From the NCBI GenBank assembly GCA_963976795.1, contig CAXBLT010000004.1, positions 62,001-126,000 on the forward strand: a stretch of DNA of 64,000 bases. The letters run 5' to 3'. Source of the stretch: UBA7359 sp963976795. GTDB lineage: Bacteria; Pseudomonadota; Gammaproteobacteria; Eutrophobiales; Eutrophobiaceae. The notes under the pieces were generated by a model that was given only the letters and a program-made list of their open reading frames with translations, searched no databases and had not been told where the DNA came from. Shown here piece after piece: positions 18,946 to 26,630 of this stretch. Made by a program: the position numbers and the translations under genes. Each line of letters opens with the position of its first letter. The stretch's first letter is position 1.

Positions 18946-20103
18946 TCATTGCCACTTTTTGCGTCGACGATAAATCGTTGTTCTATCTATATTTAAAATT
19001 TTCGCTGCCTTGCTTATGTTGTTGTTTGTGTTGAGAAGAGTATTTCTTATCAGGTCGTCTTCTTTAGAACGAAGGCTTGTAAAATCATTAATAATATTAT
19101 CACCTCCAATAACCATGACAAAACAACCTAGTACCTTATTGTCCACTTTGATGGGCCTTAAAAGAAGACGCGCTATTCCAGTCACAATTTTTGTTAATTC
19201 TACATTAGTTTCGTTTTCAGAATCATTAGCCATACAGGCTTCTATATGAGGCATGATGTCGGGGAAAGAATTATTGATCGGATGATTTATTAAAGAGGAA
19301 TGAGGGTTAAGCAATGTATTTGCGTAAGAATTCATATCAACAATATTGCCACACTCATCCACTAGAAGGGATGCTTGGTTAGGCCAGATTAATTGTAAGT
19401 TACAATAGGCTAATCGTAATTTTTCACGATTATTAAGTTGTATTACTGATAACTCTGATTCAATTGATTGTGTAATTGACATGGCTAGGGCCATTGCTTC
19501 TATGCAGACTTTGTTTGCAGGTCCAGTGATATCTACACATCCTAAAATAGTGTTATCACATGGATTGTGTATAGGTGCGCCATAGCAAACCCAAGGTTGC
19601 CAACCTCTGCAAAAATGCTCCGAGCCCAGAATGAGTTCGGGTTGACCAAGTCCTATGGGCGTACCTATACCATTTGGGCCAACGAAGTCTTCATTCCAAT
19701 CGCTGCCTGGTTTGAAGTTGATTTTTTCGAGTTGTTCCCGTGTATCTTTATGACCCACAGAATACACAATCTTTCCTGAACTATCGGCAAGTATTATAGC
19801 GTGCCCCGTACCTTCAACAGAACTTGTCATTTTATCGAGTATCTTCTTACCTGAAATGCATAAGTTTTCCGTATGTAATCTTGATTCCAATTCTTCATCA
19901 GAAATAACAGTTTGTGCCCGATTCTTGAAAGGGTTAATCGCTAGTTCACGGCAACGTTGCCAACGATTAGCTATAACAGGGCGTAATTCCTTGTAATTTA
20001 ATTCTCCTTTGCCAACAAAGTTTTCCCAGTTATTAGAAACGACATTTAGTGCTTTATGCGTATTAGCAGGGAGAGAGCTTTTGATGGTTTCCAAAGTTGA
20101 CAT
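18946..20103 (-). CDS. AcoR-like GAF/Fis-type regulator lacking the AAA+ domain
   Basis: A 385-residue transcription factor. The N-terminus has the AcoR-family block (VIANRWQRCRELAINPF). A GAF-like sensor domain with ILADSSGKIVYSVGH, PNGIGTPIGLG, SEHFCRGWQPWVCYGAPI and ILGCVDITGP follows. A PAS-like segment (about residues 225-330) comes next. The C-terminal Fis helix-turn-helix has NNISKAAKILNIDRTTIYRRRKKW. Full AcoR-type activators have about 240 residues of AAA+ (Walker A, GAFTGA) between sensor and helix-turn-helix. Here it is absent, so this protein cannot remodel sigma-54 polymerase alone. It is divergent from the AOR operon with a perfect palindrome between them, and so is probably its regulator. 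Confidence 0.87.
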   Translation of the reverse strand: MSTLETIKSSLPANTHKALNVVSNNWENFVGKGELNYKELRPVIANRWQRCRELAINPFKNRAQTVISDEELESRLHTENLCISGKKILDKMTSSVEGTGHAIILADSSGKIVYSVGHKDTREQLEKINFKPGSDWNEDFVGPNGIGTPIGLGQPELILGSEHFCRGWQPWVCYGAPIHNPCDNTILGCVDITGPANKVCIEAMALAMSITQSIESELSVIQLNNREKLRLAYCNLQLIWPNQASLLVDECGNIVDMNSYANTLLNPHSSLINHPINNSFPDIMPHIEACMANDSENETNVELTKIVTGIARLLLRPIKVDNKVLGCFVMVIGGDNIINDFTSLRSKEDDLIRNTLLNTNNNISKAAKILNIDRTTIYRRRKKWQ

Positions 20104-20405
20104 TTAACTATCCATTACTAGCTTTTAAAGATATTTAGTATTAATTTAGTTAAGTAAATTTAAGGCCGTTCTCTTAAAAATTAAAGTGTTGCATTTTGCA
20201 ACACTTTAATTTTTAAAGAAAAACTCATTTAATGATGAAATATCATATATTGGAGATATCTATATAATTAGAGTTTATAATTTGCTTTCAAATATGCAAT
20301 TATATTCATGTATGATAAGAATTATAGACGAATTCATAAAAGTTAGCTTGAGATTGAACTGTCAAGAGTCCAAAGCTAGACTACATAATTAGAGGGGGTA
20401 TTCTA
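20104..20405. other. Divergent intergenic region between regulator and AOR operon
   Basis: About 300 bases without a gene. They hold the palindrome at 20174-20216, nearer the regulator, and then an AT-rich stretch. I find no GG-N10-GC sigma-54 element here. A weak sigma-70-like pair TTGAAC / TAGACT with 17-base spacing is visible around 20354-20382. A GAGGGGG ribosome site precedes the ATG at 20406. Confidence 0.5.
20174..20216. promoter_or_regulatory. Perfect 20-bp inverted repeat with TGTTGCA-N3-TGCAACA core
   Basis: The left arm (20174-20193) and right arm (20197-20216) are exact reverse complements around a TTT spacer. The core is TGTTGCA TTT TGCAACA. It lies about 70 bases before the regulator start and about 190 before aorA. 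It is unlikely to be a terminator because it sits between divergent gene starts. A near copy of the core occurs before the PQQ alcohol dehydrogenase. It is probably an operator or upstream activating site for the adjacent AcoR-like protein. Confidence 0.7.
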
Positions 20406-20885
20406 ATGCTCAGATCGTTACAGATCGAACCGGAAAAATGCACTGGCTGTCTGCAATGCGAAATGGCTTGTTCCTATCAAGCAGAAGGGGCTTTTAATCC
20501 TTCAAAATCACGAATAAAAATATTTACTTTTCATGATGAAGGGCGCTTCGTTCCTTATACCTGTACACAATGCACAGAAGCTTGGTGTCTGCATGCTTGT
20601 CCTGTTGAAGCAATTGTTATAAATGAAGCCACCGGAGCAAAAGAAGTTATTGATGACATCTGTGTTGGTTGTAAGGTCTGCACCATAGCCTGCCCATTTG
20701 GAACAGTTAATTACAATCAAGAGGCGGGAGTAGTTCAAAAATGTGATTTATGTGGCGGCGATCCTGAATGTGCAAAGGCTTGTCCTACACAGGCGATTAC
20801 CTATGTAGATTCCGATCATAGTGGATTGGAAAGAATGCGTGCCCACGCAGCACAAAACCTCCCACAAGATAACGCACAAGCGTAG
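20406..20885 (+). CDS. aorA: AOR electron-transfer subunit, polyferredoxin (AorA-type)
   Basis: A 159-residue iron-sulphur protein with four cysteine clusters: CTGCLQCEMACSYQ, CTQCTEAWCLHACP, CVGCKVCTIACPFG and CDLCGGDPECAKACP. This predicts about four [4Fe-4S] centres, as in HydN/DmsB-like subunits. Size (about 18 kDa) and position directly before the catalytic AOR gene match AorA of the AorABC aldehyde oxidoreductase described in Aromatoleum. It would wire electrons between the tungsten subunit and the FAD subunit. The start ATG has a strong GAGGGGG site. The gap to aorB is 11 bases. Confidence 0.9.
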   Translation: MLRSLQIEPEKCTGCLQCEMACSYQAEGAFNPSKSRIKIFTFHDEGRFVPYTCTQCTEAWCLHACPVEAIVINEATGAKEVIDDICVGCKVCTIACPFGTVNYNQEAGVVQKCDLCGGDPECAKACPTQAITYVDSDHSGLERMRAHAAQNLPQDNAQA

Positions 20886-20896
20886 GAGAAAGAGAA

Positions 20897-22747
20897 ATGG
20901 CTTGGACTAGAAATGTACTACGTGTGAATCTCTCCAAGGGTTCAATTACGACTGAAGCCCTTAACATGCAATGGGCTAATGATTATTTAGGTCAGCGTGG
21001 TTTGGCAACCAAGTATTTGGTAGAAGAAATTGACCCAACTTGTGATGCCTTAAGCCCTGATAACAAGATGATTATGACTACTGGGCCATTGACTGGGACT
21101 ATGGCGTCAACTGCAGGACGTTATTCAGTGGTAACTAAAAGCCCTTTAACAGGTGCGATAGCTTGCTCTAACTCAGGTGGTTATTTCGGTAACGAAATGA
21201 AAAATGCAGGCTGGGATATGGTGATCTTTGAAGGTAAATCACCCAAGCCTGTTTATCTGTATATTGAAAATGACAAGGCTGAATTAATTTCAGCAGATGA
21301 TCTTTGGGGGAAATCGGCCTGGGAAACAGATGAACTTATTCATGCCCAACATCAAGATCCATTATTACGAATTGCAGTAGTTGGCCGTGCGGCTGAAAAA
21401 GGTTGTTTGTATTCTGCCATTGTTAATGACCTGCATAGAGCTGCGGGACGTTCCGGTGTAGGTAGCGTTATGGCGTCAAAGAATCTCAAAGCAGTCGCAA
21501 TACGCGGGACTCTTGGCGTTGGATCTATTAATGAACCGTCAAAATTCTTCAAGGCAACTCAGGATGGCAAAAAAGTATTGGCAGAAAATGCCGTTACCGG
21601 CGAAGGCTTACCTGCATTGGGAACACAGGTTTTGATGAATGTAATTAATGAAGTTGGTGCTTTACCGACACGCAATCATCGAGAAGTTCAGTTTGAAGGT
21701 GCGAATAAAATCTCTGGTGAGGCCATGCTCGAAGTTCGAGAAAGTGATGGAAAGTCCAACTTAACAACAAATGGGGCATGCTTTGGTTGCACTATTGCCT
21801 GTCAGCGTATATCTACCGTAGACAAAGATCATTTTTCTGTAAAAGATAAACCTCAATATCATGGTAATTCTGGGGGGCTTGAGTTTGAAAATGCATGGTC
21901 TTTGGGGTCTGATTGCGGCGTTGATGATCTTGATGCAATTACGGCGGCTAATTTCTTGTGTAATGAAGATGCCGTTGATCCCATTTCATTGGGTGCGACT
22001 ATAGCGGCTGCTATGGAGTTGTTTGAAGAAGGGGCTATTACAGTGAAAGAAACTGGTGGTATGGAACTGAAGTTTGGTTCTGCTGAAGCCCTGCTTTGGG
22101 CAACAGAAGTCACCGTAAGGGGTGAAGGTTTTGGTAAAGACCTGGGAATGGGCTCAAAAAGACTATGTGAAAAGTATGGACGTCCTGAACTGTCAATGAC
22201 TGTCAAAGGTCAGGAGTTTCCTGCTTATGACCCACGAGGGATACAAGGTATTGGCTTGGCCTACGCAACTTCAAACCGGGGCGCATGTCATCTTCGAGGA
22301 TATACTGTGGCATCAGAAATACTAGGCATTCCTGAGAAGACAGATCCGTTGACTACTGATGGGAAGCCAGGGTTGGTCAAAGCATTTCAAGACGCAACAG
22401 CCGTCGTGGATTCTGCAGGGATCTGTGTATTTACAACATTTGCCTGGACACTTGAAGATATTGCTCCTCAAATAGATGCCGCTTGTGAGGGAGATTGGAG
22501 TGCAGAACGATGTTTGGTAGTCGGTGAACGTATCTGGACCATGGAACGCGACTTTAATTTAGCTGCTGGGCTTACCGGAAAGGATGACACATTACCCAAA
22601 CGACTCCTCAAAGATGCTGCGAAAACAGGTCCTGCAGAAGGAAGAGCTAATGATTTACATAAGATGTTACCCGAATACTATGAGGCACGAGGTTGGACGC
22701 CAGATGGTGTGCCGACAGCTGAAACTCGTTCACGGCTAGGCTTGTAG
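20897..22747 (+). CDS. aorB: Tungsten-dependent aldehyde:ferredoxin oxidoreductase catalytic subunit
   Basis: Catalytic subunit of AOR: aldehyde + water to acid with low-potential electrons, in principle reversible. It has 616 residues, the normal length. The family start MAWTRNVLRVNLSKGSI and the tungstopterin-binding blocks (TTGPLTGTMASTAGRYSVVTKSP, GCLYSAIVNDLHRAAGRSGVGSVMASKNLKAV, quoted in part) are clear. The [4Fe-4S] ligands are Cys295, Cys298, Cys302 (CFGCTIAC) and Cys510 in the DSAGIC motif. It is cytoplasmic. The ferredoxin, FAD and MoaD-like genes in the operon support an AorABC-type multi-subunit enzyme. Substrate range cannot be read from sequence; the surroundings suggest aldehydes from alcohol oxidation. 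Confidence 0.95.
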   Translation: MAWTRNVLRVNLSKGSITTEALNMQWANDYLGQRGLATKYLVEEIDPTCDALSPDNKMIMTTGPLTGTMASTAGRYSVVTKSPLTGAIACSNSGGYFGNEMKNAGWDMVIFEGKSPKPVYLYIENDKAELISADDLWGKSAWETDELIHAQHQDPLLRIAVVGRAAEKGCLYSAIVNDLHRAAGRSGVGSVMASKNLKAVAIRGTLGVGSINEPSKFFKATQDGKKVLAENAVTGEGLPALGTQVLMNVINEVGALPTRNHREVQFEGANKISGEAMLEVRESDGKSNLTTNGACFGCTIACQRISTVDKDHFSVKDKPQYHGNSGGLEFENAWSLGSDCGVDDLDAITAANFLCNEDAVDPISLGATIAAAMELFEEGAITVKETGGMELKFGSAEALLWATEVTVRGEGFGKDLGMGSKRLCEKYGRPELSMTVKGQEFPAYDPRGIQGIGLAYATSNRGACHLRGYTVASEILGIPEKTDPLTTDGKPGLVKAFQDATAVVDSAGICVFTTFAWTLEDIAPQIDAACEGDWSAERCLVVGERIWTMERDFNLAAGLTGKDDTLPKRLLKDAAKTGPAEGRANDLHKMLPEYYEARGWTPDGVPTAETRSRLGL

Positions 22748-22788
22748 TCTCGGCTTAATAGTAGGTTAAACATTAAAGGGGTAAAGAG

Positions 22789-24054
22789 ATGAAGCATGTG
22801 ATTGTAGGCGCTGGTCCATCAGGTGTTATAGCAGCAGAAACATTACGCAAGGTTGATCCGGCATCAAGCATAATTATGATTGGAGATGAGCCTGAGCCAC
22901 CATATTCTCGTATGGCTTTACCATACTATCTAATTGACAAGATAAAAGAAGAAGGTACATACCTCAGGAAAGAGGCATCACATTTTAGTAATAAAGAAAT
23001 TGATGTTATTAGAGATAGAGTAAGTACCGTCGATCCTAAGACAAAATCATTAAAGCTTGAACGACATGATGCAATCAATTATGACAAGCTTTTAATTGCA
23101 ACGGGCTCTCATCCAATTAAGCCACCCATTGAGGGCATGGATTTACCTGGCATCCATTCTTGCTGGACACTTGAGGACGGCAGAAATATTGTCAAAAAAG
23201 CCAAGCCTGGAACCAATGTTGTTTTAATGGGAGCCGGTTTTATTGGCTGTATTATTTTAGAATCTCTTGCGCTAAGAAAAGTAAACCTTACCGTTATTGA
23301 AATGGGTGACAGAATGGTCCCCAGGATGATGGATCAAGTAGCAGGGAATATGATCAAGAGTTGGTGTCAGGATAAAGGTGTTTCCGTGCATACTTCTACC
23401 CGCGTTGATGCAATCGAGAAAGGTAGCGGCGATGCACTTAAAGTAAAGCTTGATAATGGTGAGGTTCTAGATGCTGATTTGGTTATTTCTGCAACGGGTG
23501 TTGCCGCTAATATTCAATTCCTAGACGGGAGTGGATTAGAAACTGATTCTGGTGTGTTGGTTAATGACCGACTGCAATCAAACTTTCCCGATATCTATGC
23601 TGCGGGTGATGTTTGCCAAGGAAAAGATTTTTCTACAGGAGAATATAGCGTGCAAGCTATACAACCTACCGCAGCAGATCATGGACGAATAGTCGCCATG
23701 AATATGTCAGGTAAAGATACTGTCCATCAAGGATGTGTCAATATGAATGTGTTGGATACCATGGGGCTAATATCAAGCTCTTATGGTTTATGGATGGGTA
23801 TCGATGGGGGAGAATCTGCGAGGTTATGTGATAACGATCGTTACCGCTACCTGAATCTTTCTTTTGAGGATGATGTTCTGATCGGAGCACAATCACTGGG
23901 TTTAACACAGCACGTTGGAGTTCTCAGAGGCTTGATACAAACCAAACTTAACCTGGGTAAATGGAAAGATCGTTTAGTAAAAGATCCTACAAGGATTATG
24001 GAAGCTTATCTGGCAAATACCCAAGCAATAGGCCATAACGCCGGAGTTATTTAA
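22789..24054 (+). CDS. aorC: FAD/NAD(P)-dependent oxidoreductase subunit of AOR (AorC-type)
   Basis: A 421-residue flavoprotein of the pyridine-nucleotide disulphide oxidoreductase class. The N-terminal FAD site is VIVGAGPSGVIAAETLR. The middle NAD(P) site is NVVLMGAGFIGCIILESLAL followed by LTVIEMGDRMVPRM, and the C-terminal FAD motif is IYAAGDVCQGKDF. In Aromatoleum-type AOR the 45-kDa AorC subunit joins the AorAB units and lets NAD(+) act as acceptor. Size and gene order fit that role. A good site (AAAGGGG) precedes the ATG at 22789. It is separated from aorB by about 40 bases. Confidence 0.9.
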   Translation: MKHVIVGAGPSGVIAAETLRKVDPASSIIMIGDEPEPPYSRMALPYYLIDKIKEEGTYLRKEASHFSNKEIDVIRDRVSTVDPKTKSLKLERHDAINYDKLLIATGSHPIKPPIEGMDLPGIHSCWTLEDGRNIVKKAKPGTNVVLMGAGFIGCIILESLALRKVNLTVIEMGDRMVPRMMDQVAGNMIKSWCQDKGVSVHTSTRVDAIEKGSGDALKVKLDNGEVLDADLVISATGVAANIQFLDGSGLETDSGVLVNDRLQSNFPDIYAAGDVCQGKDFSTGEYSVQAIQPTAADHGRIVAMNMSGKDTVHQGCVNMNVLDTMGLISSSYGLWMGIDGGESARLCDNDRYRYLNLSFEDDVLIGAQSLGLTQHVGVLRGLIQTKLNLGKWKDRLVKDPTRIMEAYLANTQAIGHNAGVI

Positions 24055-24061
24055 CTAATTA

Positions 24062-24313
24062 ATGGAAATCACATTGAAGTTATACGCTGGCCTAAGCCAG
24101 TATTTACCGAAAGATTCCGTAAAGCATGCTACAAAACTAGATATTCCTGCTTCAGAAACAGCGTATTCAATTCTTGAGAAATTCAATGTTCCTAAAGAAT
24201 CAGCGCACCTTGTTTTATTAAATGGTGTTTATCTTGACTCTAATCAGAGAGAAAACGCTACATTTAGCGAAGGTGATACACTTGCAGTTTGGCCCCCTGT
24301 AGCAGGCGGCTAA
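24062..24313 (+). CDS. aorD: MoaD/ThiS-family sulphur-carrier protein (AOR operon)
   Basis: An 83-residue beta-grasp protein. It starts MEITLKLYAGLSQYLPK like MoaD, has LVLLNGVYLD in the middle, and ends WPPVAGG with the Gly-Gly tail needed for thiocarboxylation. MoaD makes the dithiolene of molybdopterin, and operon-specific copies accompany tungsten AORs, suggesting dedicated cofactor supply. It is 7 bases after aorC. The symbol is given by analogy with gene order; a role distinct from housekeeping MoaD is inferred. Confidence 0.88.
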   Translation: MEITLKLYAGLSQYLPKDSVKHATKLDIPASETAYSILEKFNVPKESAHLVLLNGVYLDSNQRENATFSEGDTLAVWPPVAGG

Positions 24314-24390
24314 AATAAAACTTAATTGTTTCTCGTTTTATCATTCTAGGGATGAAATTCGTTAAACCACAATGGTAGGGCGTGAATGTA

Positions 24391-24693
24391 ATGACGGGCT
24401 TGAGTGAATTGAAACGAGATATGGCGGTAACCCATGATGAGTTTTATCGATTGATAGCCAAAACAATAAGTAATAGTGAGCTTATAATATTCGACAAAAT
24501 TAATTCATCAGTTAGTTTTCCATTCTCAAAAGGTGAAATACACATCTCTTTAGAAGAACAAAAAATCAGACGGATAGCTTCAATGAAGATTGATTATACG
24601 CCGATGAATTTCATATTTAAGAATTTAAGTAAGGGTGAGAAACAATCGTATCTACAAAAATTTGATATAACTTTCCAGAAAGGCGGTGGCTGA
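24391..24693 (+). CDS. Small protein of unknown function ending in Gly-Gly-Gly, last gene of AOR operon
   Basis: About 100 residues. I do not recognise the family. The ATG at 24391 is preferred to a GTG at 24382 by distance from the TAGGG site. The sequence looks like a compact alpha/beta fold: an N-terminal helix (THDEFYRLIAKTI), then alternating strands (SVSFPFSKGEIHISLEEQKIRRIASMKIDY, quoted in part), then a helix and a final strand QKFDITFQKGGG. There is no signal peptide, membrane segment or cysteine. The protein ends in three glycines, as ubiquitin-like carriers do, directly downstream of a MoaD homologue. A role in tungsten-cofactor assembly or AOR maturation is a guess from context. 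Confidence 0.75.
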   Translation: MTGLSELKRDMAVTHDEFYRLIAKTISNSELIIFDKINSSVSFPFSKGEIHISLEEQKIRRIASMKIDYTPMNFIFKNLSKGEKQSYLQKFDITFQKGGG

Positions 24694-24744
24694 TTTCTGA
24701 ACGTTAGGCCCCAATTAAAGAAAGTTAAGGATAAATATCAGTAC

Positions 24745-25479
24745 CTAGTTTTTGAATGATTTAAGTTCTAGAACTGAATTTCCACCTATAAAGATCGGTG
24801 TATTAAAAATATCAATCATGTCTCCATCAAGTTCACGGCGTATTTGTTTTATCAAGCCTACACCTGGTGCATACCATTCCTCAACAAACATAGGTATTTC
24901 CTTTTCTCCAGTCACTGCGTCAGTATAGGTTTTAAAAGAACCTTGTCCGGCAACTTTAATGCAGTTTTCAAATGTGCCGGCTGGAACTGTAATAGTTTCA
25001 GACACCGATTCAATCCTATAGTTTATTGGGACCTGGGCATCTTTTCCAACGCGAACACGGAAAGGATAAATCCGCAACAAGAGTAAAGGTCGGCTTATCT
25101 CACGCCATTCGGTACCAATTTCTAAAGGTAATTTTAACACGTAGCGCTTATTTCTATCCATGCGTGGCTTGGACTCAACAACTGTTCGTAATGCTTCGCG
25201 GTAAAGCCCTGAGTCATCATAGTTATGATAGTAATCAATACCTGAGCTTGTTCTTCGGACGAAGAACGACTTTTTGCCAGATTTCTTGGTGCCCAAATTA
25301 GTAATGGTTAATTGTTTATTAACCGATTCAATCTCATTGTCATAATCTATATGTAAGTTGTATGTCCAACTCCAATCTTTATTTAATGGGAAATACTCAT
25401 TGCCTATTGGTTTTTCAGAACAACTGGCCAGTAAAAAGACCAGTAACAATGTCGTTAGTATGCAATTGATTTTTTTCAT
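24745..25479 (-). CDS. Hypothetical lipoprotein, last gene of MotA/ExbD-like envelope cluster
   Basis: A 244-residue lipoprotein with lipobox LLASC (Cys20) after a basic n-region and hydrophobic core. The mature part is beta-rich: YFPLNKDWSWTYNLHIDY, VPAGTFENCIKVAGQG and EEWYAPGVGLIKQI. The last two are recurrent in bacterial surface lipoproteins of unknown role. It is the distal gene of four co-directional genes (27 bases after its neighbour) and is convergent with the AOR operon. No enzymatic motif is seen. It is probably the outer- or inner-membrane-anchored periplasmic end of the complex predicted for this cluster. Confidence 0.75.
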   Translation of the reverse strand: MKKINCILTTLLLVFLLASCSEKPIGNEYFPLNKDWSWTYNLHIDYDNEIESVNKQLTITNLGTKKSGKKSFFVRRTSSGIDYYHNYDDSGLYREALRTVVESKPRMDRNKRYVLKLPLEIGTEWREISRPLLLLRIYPFRVRVGKDAQVPINYRIESVSETITVPAGTFENCIKVAGQGSFKTYTDAVTGEKEIPMFVEEWYAPGVGLIKQIRRELDGDMIDIFNTPIFIGGNSVLELKSFKN

Positions 25480-25506
25480 GTTTAAAAGTCTTGTGTTTGT
25501 ATGAGC

Positions 25507-26022
25507 TTACTTTTCAGGGACTTCAGGATCAGGCAGATCAAAAAATTCAACTTTTTCACGTGTTTCGCCATATTTTGATAAGTCTTTTGCGATTTCGTCT
25601 GTTGTATCGCTTTCTATTCTTTTGCCTAGTTGTATATTACCTCGTCTTTGTTCTTTTAAAGCGGCTTCTAAAGCTGAGTGCATGTCAAGATCATAAGGTA
25701 GTTCATAGGCTCGTGGTTCTTCTGCTGGTGCATTATCAACAAATGCCGTTGCCCATATATGGATGCGACCGGGTGTGCCTTCTTCCTCATCTGGTTCTGT
25801 AATAGATGAAGCCATTAGTTGAAATTGATCGGGCAAGGTTTGTTGGGTCGGCCAACCAAGCATACCTTGAAGACTATAGAAGGTGAGGTAATAAAACCCA
25901 CTGACAGTAAGTACAAAGGCAAACTTTATCCATACAGGTAAACGAGTAAGTAAAAATATTGCCAGCACTAAGGCCGCTAATGCGACATACGTTAGTGTGA
26001 GCCCTAATACAGCCTGATTCAT
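25507..26022 (-). CDS. Hypothetical two-helix membrane protein in MotA/ExbD-like cluster
   Basis: A 171-residue protein with two N-terminal membrane helices (about residues 5-26 and 31-52; LTYVALAALVLAIFLLT and FAFVLTVSGFYYLTFYSL). A soluble tail of about 115 residues follows, rich in Glu, Asp and Arg (ALEAALKEQRRGNIQLGKRIE) and ending DLPDPEVPEK. It overlaps the start of nothing but is itself overlapped 4 bases by the end of the upstream ExbD-like gene, so it is translationally coupled. Family not recognised. Short hairpin topology puts both ends on the same side of the membrane, likely the cytoplasm by the basic loop RLPVWIK, but this is uncertain. Confidence 0.72.
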   Translation of the reverse strand: MNQAVLGLTLTYVALAALVLAIFLLTRLPVWIKFAFVLTVSGFYYLTFYSLQGMLGWPTQQTLPDQFQLMASSITEPDEEEGTPGRIHIWATAFVDNAPAEEPRAYELPYDLDMHSALEAALKEQRRGNIQLGKRIESDTTDEIAKDLSKYGETREKVEFFDLPDPEVPEK

Positions 26023-26627
26023 AATTTGTTAACCTCGACAATGGATTTAAATAATGTATTAACATTCGTTACGTTTCCTTCTGCATCAATAGTGAAACGC
26101 ACGGCTGTTTTTTCATCACCTTTATTTTCTAAAATTAGTGTTCCGTAATATACAACTTCTAATTGAGGATTTACTTTTATCGCTCGAACCTCAACATTTG
26201 CTTGTCTTAATGATTTACTATTGTAGTAATGGACATTAAATATATATTCTCCAGGCACATTACCTCGAATGGTAACCACTTCCTGGTTTAGCGGATTGAC
26301 GATTGTTTCACCATTCACTAAAATGCTATCTTTAGCAACCCCTCGGTCATCACGATCTAAATGTATTAATCCGACCTCGGAATTACGAAACCAAACAGTT
26401 CCCCCGCTAGGACCTTTGACCCATGTATCTACATCGTCAGGACTATTGTCATCCCATTTTATAGTCACAATAAACTCAGCTTTTGGGTCAATTATGCCTT
26501 TCTTGGCCGGTGGGTTTAAAAATAAGATCGTGATCAAAAAAAGCAAAGTGAATGCTAACAGAGAATTAAACAATAGATCTGTAAACGGATCCTGCTCGAA
26601 TTGTCGAGATGAGCGTCTTATACTCAC
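26019..26627 (-). CDS. ExbD/MotB-like stator protein with DUF2135/YfaP-like periplasmic domain
   Basis: A 202-residue protein. A basic, cytoplasmic N-terminus leads to one membrane helix starting DPFTDLLFNSLLAFTLLFLI. Asp17 sits exactly where ExbD and MotB carry the proton-translocating aspartate. The periplasmic part does not look like ExbD or OmpA. Instead it has IKWDDNSPDDVDTWVKGPSG, LDRDDRG and GEYIFNVHYYNS, resembling the DUF2135 (YfaP) beta-sandwich, and then a short C-terminal beta segment. It lies 3 bases after the MotA/TolQ gene, so the two are the expected ion-channel pair. The DUF2135 resemblance is from memory of the motif pattern and needs a profile search. Confidence 0.75.
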   Translation of the reverse strand: MSIRRSSRQFEQDPFTDLLFNSLLAFTLLFLITILFLNPPAKKGIIDPKAEFIVTIKWDDNSPDDVDTWVKGPSGGTVWFRNSEVGLIHLDRDDRGVAKDSILVNGETIVNPLNQEVVTIRGNVPGEYIFNVHYYNSKSLRQANVEVRAIKVNPQLEVVYYGTLILENKGDEKTAVRFTIDAEGNVTNVNTLFKSIVEVNKL

Positions 26628-26630
26628 TTA

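Noticed and set aside
20174..20216. Palindrome before aorA read as a transcription terminator
   Set aside because: It lies between two divergent gene starts and no gene ends there; its core recurs before another promoter, which favours an operator.
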